A model generated the notes under the pieces. The model was not told the origin of the DNA. It saw nothing but the letters and a program-made list of their open reading frames with translations, and ran no database searches. From positions 1-51,373 of the forward strand of contig CALEDH010000015.1 of the NCBI GenBank assembly GCA_937949785.1: 51,373 bases of DNA, in the 5' to 3' direction. The stretch's first letter is position 1. Each line of letters begins with the position of its first letter. The position numbers were made by a program, and so were the translations under genes. Source of the DNA: an uncultured Sulfolobales archaeon (lineage in GTDB: Archaea > Thermoproteota > Thermoprotei_A > Sulfolobales > NBVN01). Below, in pieces: positions 1 through 8,341 of this stretch.

Positions 1-608
1 TTCCCCAACTGCTTCTTATAACCCTCAGCATCACCTGCTAGGTATAGAGGCCAACCACAGCAAGGCTCAGAATCTAAGACAAACACATCGCTAACTAAAC
101 TACTAATTAATCTATAAGCATTAGCTGATGTCTCAGGACCTCTAATAGATGACGTACATCCAGCCCAGTAAAGAACCCTACCAGTAGTAGGAGGCCTCTC
201 AGGTAGGTAGTCAACCCACATAGCCTTAACAGACTGATCTACACCATACGGATTATCTACGTTGGTGATGTTATTCGATACTAACTTAACTTCCTCCGGC
301 GTTATACCTATGTCTGTGAGGTAGTGCCTCATTGATAGATATAGGTCTGTAAGTTTTAGTGCTGCTATACATTTAACCTCGCAGAAGCCGCATAGAGTGC
401 AGTAAATCCTACCAGCTAGTTCCGGCCTAGGCTTTAACTCGTCGAAGACAGCGCCTCTTATCTGAAGTAGCCTACCCCTAGGCCCGTACGTCTCTACGAA
501 ATCGCTTACCTTAAGTACAGGGCATGCTGGGGTGCAGAAACCGCATTGCTTACAGTAATCTATGAATTTACTTGCATCGTTCCTTAACTCTTCTTTAGTG
601 TAGACCAT
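1..608 (-). CDS. Fe-S subunit of a glycolate/D-lactate-type oxidase (GlcF/GlpC-like), 3' part cut by window edge
   Basis: The reading frame runs from ATG at 608 off the left edge with no stop, giving about 202 residues. It has two cysteine clusters, CKQCGFCTPACP near residues 20-31 and CTLCGFCEVKC near 78-88. This is the twin [4Fe-4S] ferredoxin-like N-terminus of the GlcF/GlpC family. Further on come WAGCTSS and EPCCGWPLY, the start of the CCG (cysteine-rich) domain that binds heterodisulfide-reductase-type clusters. It begins 12 nt after the stop of the FAD subunit at 620, so the two are co-transcribed. Electrons would pass from the flavoprotein through this subunit to a membrane or soluble acceptor. 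The exact substrate (glycolate, lactate or another 2-hydroxyacid) cannot be read from the sequence. Confidence 0.85.
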   Translation of the reverse strand, partial: MVYTKEELRNDASKFIDYCKQCGFCTPACPVLKVSDFVETYGPRGRLLQIRGAVFDELKPRPELAGRIYCTLCGFCEVKCIAALKLTDLYLSMRHYLTDIGITPEEVKLVSNNITNVDNPYGVDQSVKAMWVDYLPERPPTTGRVLYWAGCTSSIRGPETSANAYRLISSLVSDVFVLDSEPCCGWPLYLAGDAEGYKKQLG

Positions 609-619
609 CTTAAACACCT

Positions 620-2008
620 CTAATCAAATATCTTACCAGGATTCATAATGTTGTTCGGGTCGATAACTTTCTTAATGCCCCTCATGATCTCAATCACCCT
701 CTCATTATTCCTTGCCTTCAACTCCTTAATAAGGAGATCCTTCCTCTCAATTCCTACCCCATGCTCACCGGAGATAGAACCACCTAACTCTATTGAATAC
801 CCCTCAATCTCAATTAAAGCTGGCCTCGCCTTAGTCCACCACTCATCCTTAGATTGAAGCCCTACCAATGGGTGTAGGTTCCCATCACCTGCATGCCCTA
901 TCAGACCTATAGCCACGTCATACTTGGCTGAGACCTCCCTAACCTTCTTAACTATCGCCGGTAGTGCTGATAGCGGTACTGAGAGATCGCCCATAAATGA
1001 GAACGGGAACGCTGCAGCGAATGTTGGGTAAGCCTGCTTACGTACAGCATATAGCTTAACCATCTCATTAGGGTCTGTCGTGAACTTCACATCAGCAGCC
1101 CCTGAAGCCTTAAGAACTTCAGCAACTTCGTTAAGTAAGTTGTTTAACACCTCCTTAGGAGCATCTATATCAACTATGACCATGTTCTTCTCAGGGAAGT
1201 TAAGTCCTTTAATCTTATTAGCTAGCTTAACAACTATGTCGTCCATGAACTCGATGATTAGCGGGGTGAAGCCCCTCCTCCTAATTTCGAAGACACCCTT
1301 AGCAGCGTCTTCAACTTCATCGAAGTACGCTATAACCCTGCCAACATGCTTAGGTACTGGGACTATCTTAAACCAACCGCGTGTTATAACACCTAAAGTA
1401 CCTTCAGAGCCTATGAATAGGTGCATTAAGTCGTAACCAGTAGCCTGCTTATAAACCGGGGCCCCTAAGGTCAGTACCTGCCCATCCGGTAATACTACTT
1501 CAACACCTAACGTAACATGCCTCATAGTCCCATACCTAGCACCCCTCATACCCCCAGAATCCATGGCTAAAGCCCCACCGACGGTCGCTGCCTCCGCACT
1601 AGCCGGGTCTACCGGGAACATAAAGCCGTACTTTCTACATTCCCTATCAACCTCATCTACGTAAGCACCTGCTTCAGCCTCAACAACGCCGTTAGCAACA
1701 TCAACTCTAATCCCCCTCATAGGTCTTAAATCAATTACTATAGAGCCCTTAGAAGGGGTTGAAGCACCTATAACGCTTGTCCCACTACCCCTAGGTACTA
1801 CCGGTATTTTATATTCGTTAGCAAACTTAAGCACCTTAACAACATCTTCAGTACTCCGAATCTTAACTATGGCCAGGGGCTCCTCCCTAACAACCGCGTA
1901 GGCTGTAAAACCATAGGTGTAGAGCTCCTCAGGGTCTGAAATCACGTTTTCATAACCTAGTAATTCCTTAAGCTTAGAAACCAATTCGTAACCCACTGCA
2001 TCTCCCAA
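620..2008 (-). CDS. FAD-linked oxidase, GlcD/D-lactate dehydrogenase family
   Basis: This 462-residue protein is a full-length VAO/PCMH-type flavoprotein. VPRGSGTS at about residues 71-78 is the FAD pyrophosphate-binding loop. GHAGDGNLHP near residue 375 and SGEHGVG near 413 are the conserved C-terminal substrate and metal motifs of the glycolate oxidase/D-lactate dehydrogenase family. It oxidises a 2-hydroxyacid to a 2-oxoacid with FAD. The Fe-S subunit starts 12 nt downstream, so they probably work as a two-subunit dehydrogenase. A TATA box lies about 20-27 nt upstream of the ATG, so the transcript is probably leaderless. The family is clear; the substrate is not. Confidence 0.9.
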   Translation of the reverse strand: MGDAVGYELVSKLKELLGYENVISDPEELYTYGFTAYAVVREEPLAIVKIRSTEDVVKVLKFANEYKIPVVPRGSGTSVIGASTPSKGSIVIDLRPMRGIRVDVANGVVEAEAGAYVDEVDRECRKYGFMFPVDPASAEAATVGGALAMDSGGMRGARYGTMRHVTLGVEVVLPDGQVLTLGAPVYKQATGYDLMHLFIGSEGTLGVITRGWFKIVPVPKHVGRVIAYFDEVEDAAKGVFEIRRRGFTPLIIEFMDDIVVKLANKIKGLNFPEKNMVIVDIDAPKEVLNNLLNEVAEVLKASGAADVKFTTDPNEMVKLYAVRKQAYPTFAAAFPFSFMGDLSVPLSALPAIVKKVREVSAKYDVAIGLIGHAGDGNLHPLVGLQSKDEWWTKARPALIEIEGYSIELGGSISGEHGVGIERKDLLIKELKARNNERVIEIMRGIKKVIDPNNIMNPGKIFD

Positions 2009-2026
2009 TTAAAACTTAGGCTAATA

Positions 2027-2037
2027 ACTTATAAACT
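2027..2037 (-). promoter_or_regulatory. TATA box of the glcD-like operon
   Basis: On the minus strand TTTATAAG lies about 20-27 nt upstream of the ATG at 2008, the spacing expected for a leaderless archaeal transcript. The rest of the gap to 2256 is A+T-rich, and I see no gene or RNA in it. Confidence 0.5.
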
Positions 2038-2256
2038 TTATTAATAAGTTTACTAACTCTAAAATACTATTGTAATTTCTAATCAATTATGTCAATAATT
2101 AAATAACTTTACTTAGGTTACCAAACCTAACTTAAAACCTAAAACTAATTAAATGTTATACTATACGAAGAGGTGTTTTGAAGGGTATGTAGTTGTAGGT
2201 GCTAATGGAGAACACGCTGTCTCCGGAGAATATATCGATGATGCTATGACTTCAAA

Positions 2257-3276
2257 TCACACAATATCTGCAGTTATTAATATTACTGTTAAAATACCTA
2301 CGAATAACTGCATTACCGTTAGAGTTACTGTGACCTTTAACTCAGTAGGCTTTACCCCTAACTTACTTAAGACCTTAATCGTTAGATGTGTTAAGCTGTA
2401 TACCTTACTATATGGCGGTTCTAAGGAGCCATCACTTTTAGGCACCCCGAAGTTCTCCTTATATATACCGTCTTTCAAACCCCTGATGAATAGCATAAAT
2501 TCTATGAAGTATAGTGTGAATAGCATTACGCCGAATTTCTCCATATTACCTAATATCACTAAGGATGCGTAGTAAGCACCGACGGCATATGTGAGCGTGT
2601 TTCCCGGGAACACCTTAGCCGGAGACCAGTTATACCTAATAAATGCCAGTAATGAGGCAGCCATAACTACCGATGCTTCGAAAACTAACGGGATCCCCTT
2701 AATATGCGAGAATATAGCTGTAAATGTCAGCAGGGTTAGGCCCATACATGCTTCTAACCCGTTATAACCTGCAATCATGTTGAACGCGTTAGCACTACCT
2801 AAGACGCCGAGTGGTACTAGTATTAAGGGATATGCAGTACCGAAATCTACGACACCTAAGAAAGGTATTGACATCGTTGAAACCCCAGCCTTAATAACTA
2901 TTAAAGGTATTGAGATAGGGGCTAGGAATAAAACTCTCTCCCAAACAGGTATGCCTTTCTTCCAACCAAGTAGGTCATCCATAAATCCAAGTAACGAAGT
3001 GAGTAATAGCAGTGATGTAAGTGCAAAGAAGTCATCACTGTATAGTACCTCACCACTTAAGTATCTATGCAGTGATGCAAGTACGTAGAGGCCGAACGTA
3101 CATCCAATAACTACCCATAACCCACCGCCCTCAGCAACAACTACAACACCAACTTTATTCATATCCCTACCTACGAAGCCCCGTCTAATGGCTATCCTAA
3201 TCCAATAAGGGGTAAGCCCGTAGGTCAGGCAGAATGCTAGGACCGTGGATGCCAACGTAAACTCAGCCCTGAACAT
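2257..3276 (-). CDS. UDP-GlcNAc:dolichyl-phosphate GlcNAc-1-phosphotransferase-like (AglH/ALG7/MraY family)
   Basis: A polytopic membrane protein of about 340 residues in glycosyltransferase family 4 (MraY/WecA/ALG7). Diagnostic motifs are MDDLLGW (the aspartate pair of the cytoplasmic active site) and NAFNMIAGYNGLE, which closely resembles the ALG7/DPAGT1 motif NxxAGxNGxE and differs from bacterial MraY. It would move a sugar-1-phosphate onto dolichyl phosphate to start N-glycan assembly. About ten hydrophobic segments are visible. A GTG at 3285 is in frame, but it sits inside the likely Shine-Dalgarno sequence GAGGTG, which is well spaced for ATG at 3276, so I prefer the latter. No other glycosylation gene is adjacent. 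The gene downstream belongs to another function. Confidence 0.8.
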   Translation of the reverse strand: MFRAEFTLASTVLAFCLTYGLTPYWIRIAIRRGFVGRDMNKVGVVVVAEGGGLWVVIGCTFGLYVLASLHRYLSGEVLYSDDFFALTSLLLLTSLLGFMDDLLGWKKGIPVWERVLFLAPISIPLIVIKAGVSTMSIPFLGVVDFGTAYPLILVPLGVLGSANAFNMIAGYNGLEACMGLTLLTFTAIFSHIKGIPLVFEASVVMAASLLAFIRYNWSPAKVFPGNTLTYAVGAYYASLVILGNMEKFGVMLFTLYFIEFMLFIRGLKDGIYKENFGVPKSDGSLEPPYSKVYSLTHLTIKVLSKLGVKPTELKVTVTLTVMQLFVGILTVILITADIV

Positions 3277-3452
3277 TGTAAACACCTCATCCTAACAATT
3301 AAGGAGAACACCTCACATTAAAAAGTATAGGTTTCCACTTTTAATTAGTGAGCTCCCAATAGATGTTTGAGCACCGCTGCCTTATGGAGTAGTACTTAAC
3401 GTTCCCTTCATTATGAGGTTAGCTGTGAGGTAGGAGGTGTAGGGAAGGTTAA

Positions 3453-5507
3453 CTATGTAAATAACAATACTTTATTATCAATCCTAACAAGTTCTGCGAA
3501 CTGAGTTGATAGGAAGGTTGTGTAGGCGGTAGTGCCGGACCTATAGAGATGTTTAATACCGACTACGTAAGGAATTGCTGTAAGAGTTATATCTGATAAC
3601 TTAACCGTTACTCTAAACCTTAAGTAGTAGGAACCTGTTGGATATAGAACCTCCCCACTTACATATAACTTAGTTGTTAAGTTACTTGGGTATGATGTGA
3701 AGTGTACCCTCCAGTAATTATAGCAACTCCAAGAACTCCAACAGTAGACGTAGTCAACACTTCTATTCTGACCTGTACTTAAGGCTGTAGTTCCCTGAAG
3801 TGTTGTCGTGATGTAGTATGTGAAGTTTAACTCCGTATTTACCGGTAGGCCGTTAACTTTAATTAAATCCCCGGAGTACCATGTCTCACTGCCAGCTGTG
3901 AAGTATTCGTAGTCTCTTAACACTGCATGATTAGGTTCTAAGACGATTAAATCATTAACCACCTTACTCCAACCACCTAAGTGTTGGTTTCTTAAGTACT
4001 CAACTACTGGTTCGTAGTTACCGCCTAAACCTACCTGTAGGTTGAGTTGCGGTAGTGAGGTATACGTGCTAAGCTTATATCTAATTATGTAAGTACCGCC
4101 TACCTGAGGTATGAAGAGAGCTGGGTAATCTATAAGTGATGAGAGGAAGTTAGTCGGTCTGTAAACAGCGACTTCACTGCCGTTAGGTGAGGTTATTTCA
4201 GGTACTACGTTAATCGATGCTGGTAGGAAGACATACTTACCGACCTCATCATCACCTACATCAACACTTACATCATAGTCTAAGATATGCGAAGTTAGTT
4301 TAATACTTAATGGGTTGGTCGATGCGAACCTAAAGCCAACTAAAGTTAGGGCTACACTAACGTTTAACAATTTAAGTATCGTTCCAGAATCTAAGGTTAT
4401 AGGTATGGTTGTCGTCGAGTTAGTCCCTAAAGTCCTTACACTTAAATTACCTTCCCAAGAGTACAGCGGCCTAACTGCTGAATACCTGATAGGTGCCTCA
4501 AGGGTTGGGTTGGTTTGATGAGGTATTATCGGGAATCCTCTGACGTAGTCCTCAGGCATAACTATGTAGATAACCGGTCTTAAGTGGATAGTAGTTGGAT
4601 TACCTAAGTTCTTAATCTCAAACACTAAATCAATAGTTTTATTACCTATTACGATTGGGTAGGCCCAGAGACCAGCTATTCCGGTCATTAACGTCTCATA
4701 ACTTATGTACCAACCTGAAGTATACCCTGATACAGATTCATACCACTTCACAAAGACACTATGATTAGAATCCACTCTATAGTAACCCATACCTAAGTAG
4801 TTGATAGCTGTCTGACCAGACCCATACACATGGCCTATCCTATAGGGCGTGCTCCGCGGGTCTGTATAGATAAACCAATCACCCTTAGATATCGTATGTG
4901 AATTATTGGTAAGCAATACATAACCTACTGGTATGTAATTAGCCTCAGAGTCTGATGGTAAGCCAGGTATGGGGTTACTCATATATGAGTTTAAGTCTTT
5001 TAAAATACCGACGTATAGGAAAGCTCCTAAGTAGTTACTCAGGTTTAGATTTTGAAGTTTTACGAATTCCCCACTACTTAATGCCCCCGCTAGAACTGGG
5101 TTCCCTACGAACTTATTATTAATTATGAAGTACCTACCCCCCTCTAAAATAATTAGTAAGTAGGAATTACTAAGCAGTATAGCATCTACGGCTTCCTTAG
5201 CAAGTATTTTCTCGTAAGTTCTACTTATCGTTAAATTGCTTAATAAGTTATTAACCCCTGAATTACCTATGCTTAATAACGAGAGGAGCTTAAATGGCGG
5301 GTTAGCGCTTCGTAGGTAGAGTCCTTCATCGTTAAGCACTACCTCAACATCTTTTGCTGAATTACTTACCTGACTTACTAATTCGTAGTTAAGCCTGGCT
5401 AATTGGGTAGGTACCCTCCTCAACTCTAATGCCGTGTACGTAAGCAACGATGTTAAGATCATGAACGTTATTAGAGCTGATGTTAAAGCAGAGAGAGAAC
5501 CCCTCAT
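3453..5507 (-). CDS. Large surface protein with a pilin-like or signal-anchor N-terminus, function unknown
   Basis: 684 residues, not recognised. The N-terminus MRG followed by a hydrophobic stretch to about residue 27 resembles an archaeal class III (type IV pilin) signal with processing after Gly3, or simply a membrane anchor. The rest is rich in Ser, Thr, Tyr and Asn, with many NxS/NxT sequons and a CYCWSSWSCYNYW-like aromatic/cysteine patch near residue 595. This is typical of an extracellular beta-sandwich protein. It starts 4 nt after the 122-residue pilin-like gene, so they form one operon. It may be a filament tip protein, an adhesin or an S-layer-associated protein. The gene is real; the role is inferred. 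Confidence 0.7.
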   Translation of the reverse strand: MRGSLSALTSALITFMILTSLLTYTALELRRVPTQLARLNYELVSQVSNSAKDVEVVLNDEGLYLRSANPPFKLLSLLSIGNSGVNNLLSNLTISRTYEKILAKEAVDAILLSNSYLLIILEGGRYFIINNKFVGNPVLAGALSSGEFVKLQNLNLSNYLGAFLYVGILKDLNSYMSNPIPGLPSDSEANYIPVGYVLLTNNSHTISKGDWFIYTDPRSTPYRIGHVYGSGQTAINYLGMGYYRVDSNHSVFVKWYESVSGYTSGWYISYETLMTGIAGLWAYPIVIGNKTIDLVFEIKNLGNPTTIHLRPVIYIVMPEDYVRGFPIIPHQTNPTLEAPIRYSAVRPLYSWEGNLSVRTLGTNSTTTIPITLDSGTILKLLNVSVALTLVGFRFASTNPLSIKLTSHILDYDVSVDVGDDEVGKYVFLPASINVVPEITSPNGSEVAVYRPTNFLSSLIDYPALFIPQVGGTYIIRYKLSTYTSLPQLNLQVGLGGNYEPVVEYLRNQHLGGWSKVVNDLIVLEPNHAVLRDYEYFTAGSETWYSGDLIKVNGLPVNTELNFTYYITTTLQGTTALSTGQNRSVDYVYCWSSWSCYNYWRVHFTSYPSNLTTKLYVSGEVLYPTGSYYLRFRVTVKLSDITLTAIPYVVGIKHLYRSGTTAYTTFLSTQFAELVRIDNKVLLFT

Positions 5508-5511
5508 ACCA

Positions 5512-5880
5512 CTACCTCATGTCAACGTAGTTAGGCTTAATTAAGTACTTACCAACCAATACATATATACCGTCAACATCGTTAACCTCAACCACTAGAA
5601 CTTCCTGAGGGCCTACTAAGTAATTCCCTACTATAATCCCATTACTTATCAGTAACACCTCCTTAGAGCTATCTTCATAATTCGCAACTAGTAAGTAATT
5701 CTTAACCCCATACTTAATTATCACTGCTAGCGGGGGCTTACCAATACTTACTAAGTAATCACTGCTAAGATTATTGCTTAGACCTGAAAATAACGCTGTA
5801 AACATGCTTGAAACACTGATAACCACTAATGTCAACATTATATCTACATATAATTCACTAATACAACGTCTAAACCTCAT
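5512..5880 (-). CDS. Small pilin-like membrane-anchored protein
   Basis: 122 residues. The positively charged start MRFRRC is followed by a hydrophobic helix at about residues 10-30, then a short beta-rich domain. The order (basic residues, ISEL, long hydrophobic stretch) resembles archaeal type IV pilin precursors. The residue before the expected PibD/FlaK cleavage point is Cys, not Gly or Ala, so processing is uncertain. A TATA box at 5901-5910 (TTTTTATATC on the minus strand) lies 21-30 nt upstream of the ATG, indicating a leaderless transcript that continues into the 684-residue gene. Confidence 0.65.
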   Translation of the reverse strand: MRFRRCISELYVDIMLTLVVISVSSMFTALFSGLSNNLSSDYLVSIGKPPLAVIIKYGVKNYLLVANYEDSSKEVLLISNGIIVGNYLVGPQEVLVVEVNDVDGIYVLVGKYLIKPNYVDMR

Positions 5881-5900
5881 CTAACCCCTTAAAATAGTAG

Positions 5901-5910
5901 GATATAAAAA
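5901..5910 (-). promoter_or_regulatory. TATA box of the 5880-3453 operon
   Basis: TTTTTATATC on the minus strand, ending about 21 nt before the ATG at 5880. Confidence 0.5.
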
Positions 5911-6027
5911 CTGTTTACTGCTACTAACACTTCCAGAGTATAAGGACTTATGTAATAACCTAGTATTAGTTGATGAGGAGTGAGTTAGGACTTCGATATT
6001 GAATAAAAATTTAAATTTAAGAATTAC

Positions 6028-7806
6028 TTACCCTCTAAGCTTATGTGATAGAGTTATTATTAGGTTGAAGTATCTTAGGGCTTCCTTAACGTAGTCCTCA
6101 TCTATTAGCCCATGTGGTGTTGGGGTTTTTAAAACTCTTTCAGGTACTCTAATCTCTAATGGGTTGAAGCCTTCTGAGTATTTAATCATTTGCTTCTCAA
6201 CCCATATCTCCCTACCTAACTTTCTGAGCTCCTCAACACTTACTTCCTTCATCAGCGGTTTAAAGCACTTCACAACTAATTCTGGTTTGTAGATCCCTCT
6301 AGCAAATAAGCATACAGCAATGCTTGTTAGGACCTGCCTCCAAGACTCCTCCTCAACTATTTTCTCTATAGCCTCCTGCGGCGTTGGTAATTGCTTCTTA
6401 GCAGCTAGTAGTTCTTGGTCCATGGAGTAAGCCCCTGCGTCTAGGTGGCTATGTCTTGAGCCAACCATTAATGAGATTACGAAGAGAGGGCCTGTATGGT
6501 ATCCAGCAGGCTCGACTTTATTGAAGGCCATAGCGTATTCTAAACCTCCATACCTCTTAGCTACTTCCTCAACACCTAAGGCCATATACTTGTAGAATTC
6601 GTTAGGCTGTGTAACTATATTCCTAACAATCTTAATGTACGATTCGTAATCACCCCAACTAATCTTCGTAAGGAGTTCCTTCTCACTGATGATGCCGTTA
6701 ATGAATGCCTCAGTAGTCCAGGCTAAGATCACCCCAGTTGATATGGCGTCCAGGCCTTCCTCCTCAACAGAGTCTAAAAGTTTTAGGAAGCCCTCCCTAC
6801 TCCCAATACCTAAATTACTTCCCAACGCATACAGGGGTTCGTGGTCATATGAGATGAACTTTATCTTATAGAAGTAGGGCTCCTCAACGTAAGGCTCTCT
6901 GAGGGCAGCTATGTGGACACATGCTGTTGGACAGCCAGCACATGCAACCCTCCTAGCCAGGATTGCCTCAGCAAGTTTCTCACCACTTATCTCCTCAGCA
7001 TATTCGAAGTCCCCTGAGGTAAAGTTCCTAGTCGGTAATGCCTTAATAGTGTTTAAGGCCAGGACGTTTGCAGCTGTCCCTAAGTCATGGTATTTCTTCA
7101 TCGCAGGCGACTTAACAGCTAAGTTATGTATTTCATCGTAGACAGACCTATATGTAGGGATATCAGGTATTTTAAACCCTTTACGACCTACCACAACAAC
7201 TGCCTTAAGCTTCTTAGCACCGAATACTGCCCCTAAACCTAACCTACCGAAGTGTCGATAAGTCTCAGTAACAACTGATGCGTACCTCACTAACCTCTCA
7301 CCAGCTCTGCCAATCCTCATAATAGTTCTATGTCCGGGACCTGCAGTAACTTCCCTTAAGATCCTCCCAACAGTCTCAGTACTCCTCATACCCCATAACA
7401 CAGAAGCTTCTCTAAACCTAACCTTACCATCCTCTATGACTAGGTAGACAGGTCTATCACTAGCCCCTCTAATAACTATAGCCCCATACCCTGCAAACCT
7501 TATAGCTAGTGCTGACCTACCGCCTGCATGACTCTCTGAGAAGTAATTATTTAGAGGTGATTTGAATACAGCGATAGTCTTAGATGCGAGTGGGTACACA
7601 CCTGTTAGAGGTCCTACAGCAAATATTACTGAGTTATTAGGGCTTAACGGATCAGCATCTTTAGGTACTTCCTCCTTATAGAGCTGGGTAGCTACTCCAA
7701 TACCACCTAACCACTTATTAAATAGCTCTTCCCTAGACTCCACCCAGAAAGTCTTACGCGTCAGGTCTACGTAGAGAACATTAGATAACGATTTAAACCA
7801 GTCCAT
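6028..7806 (-). CDS. Tungsten-type aldehyde:ferredoxin oxidoreductase
   Basis: About 592 residues, the usual length of the AOR family. The cluster CAGCPTAC near residues 290-297 gives three of the four cysteine ligands of the single [4Fe-4S] centre. The fourth is probably in IAVCLFARG near residue 500. The N-terminal half carries the tungstopterin-binding AOR_N domain (GGRSALAIRFAGYGAIVIRG region). The enzyme oxidises aldehydes to acids and passes electrons to ferredoxin. An in-frame TTG lies at 7809, but ATG at 7806 overlaps the upstream TGA by one base (TGATG) and has GGAGGTGG just before it, so 7806 is the better start. It is translationally coupled to the polyferredoxin, its probable electron acceptor. 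AOR, FOR and GOR subtypes cannot be told apart here. Confidence 0.9.
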   Translation of the reverse strand: MDWFKSLSNVLYVDLTRKTFWVESREELFNKWLGGIGVATQLYKEEVPKDADPLSPNNSVIFAVGPLTGVYPLASKTIAVFKSPLNNYFSESHAGGRSALAIRFAGYGAIVIRGASDRPVYLVIEDGKVRFREASVLWGMRSTETVGRILREVTAGPGHRTIMRIGRAGERLVRYASVVTETYRHFGRLGLGAVFGAKKLKAVVVVGRKGFKIPDIPTYRSVYDEIHNLAVKSPAMKKYHDLGTAANVLALNTIKALPTRNFTSGDFEYAEEISGEKLAEAILARRVACAGCPTACVHIAALREPYVEEPYFYKIKFISYDHEPLYALGSNLGIGSREGFLKLLDSVEEEGLDAISTGVILAWTTEAFINGIISEKELLTKISWGDYESYIKIVRNIVTQPNEFYKYMALGVEEVAKRYGGLEYAMAFNKVEPAGYHTGPLFVISLMVGSRHSHLDAGAYSMDQELLAAKKQLPTPQEAIEKIVEEESWRQVLTSIAVCLFARGIYKPELVVKCFKPLMKEVSVEELRKLGREIWVEKQMIKYSEGFNPLEIRVPERVLKTPTPHGLIDEDYVKEALRYFNLIITLSHKLRG

Positions 7807-8207
7807 CAAACCACCTCCTCAAGAGATAGAACGCCGTGCGGGCAGTAACCCACGCAGAATCCGCAGTGAGTACATATAACTGGCTTATCAACTTCATAAT
7901 CCCACATAACAGCACCTATATCACAGGCATCTCTACAGAAACCACATCCAGTACACTTACTTGGACTTAAGATAACCCCACCACCATCCCTAACCTTAAG
8001 GGCTTCAGTAGGGCATGCCCTAGCACATGGAGGGTCTCTACATGCCCTACAAACAACTAACGTGAAACCCCTCTCAAACCCACCAGCACTCCTAACCCAT
8101 ATAGCTGACTTATTATGACCTACTACGCCGAACCTCCTACTACATGCAAGCATGCATAGTTGGCAGCCAACACATTTATTAACATCAACAACTACTAAGC
8201 GCTTCAT
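7806..8207 (-). CDS. 4Fe-4S polyferredoxin partner of AOR
   Basis: 133 residues with four cysteine clusters: CVGCQLCMLAC (about 12-22), CRACRDPPCARAC (about 54-66), CTGCGFCRDAC (about 85-95) and CTHCGFCVGYC (about 116-126). This suits up to four [4Fe-4S] centres. Such HycB/DmsB-like electron-transfer subunits are often encoded next to AOR genes. The stop codon overlaps the AOR start, so the two are made together. The operon promoter is the duplicated element at 8236-8279. Confidence 0.9.
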   Translation of the reverse strand: MKRLVVVDVNKCVGCQLCMLACSRRFGVVGHNKSAIWVRSAGGFERGFTLVVCRACRDPPCARACPTEALKVRDGGGVILSPSKCTGCGFCRDACDIGAVMWDYEVDKPVICTHCGFCVGYCPHGVLSLEEVV

Positions 8208-8235
8208 AAACTCCCATCCTCTAACACTCTACGTA

Positions 8236-8279
8236 GTTTATATTAATAAGTGTAACTGTTTATATTAATAAGTGTAACT
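8236..8279 (-). promoter_or_regulatory. Perfect 22-bp tandem duplication carrying TATA-like boxes upstream of the ferredoxin-AOR operon
   Basis: Copy one is 8236-8257 and copy two is 8258-8279, identical at all 22 positions. On the minus strand each contains TTATTAATATAAAC, a TATA-like sequence. The nearer copy sits about 30-45 nt upstream of the ATG at 8207. The 22-bp period is close to two DNA helical turns, so both copies present the same face. It may be a doubled promoter or a two-site operator. Confidence 0.6.
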
Positions 8280-8341
8280 AACGATTATCCTAAACTAAGA
8301 ATTTATTTTAAAATTTTGTTAAAAAACTTACTAGGTTAGGG

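Noticed and set aside
2153-2572. 139-codon plus-strand ORF starting in the 2009-2256 gap
   Set aside because: Most of it is antisense to the AglH-like gene; no RBS or family features.
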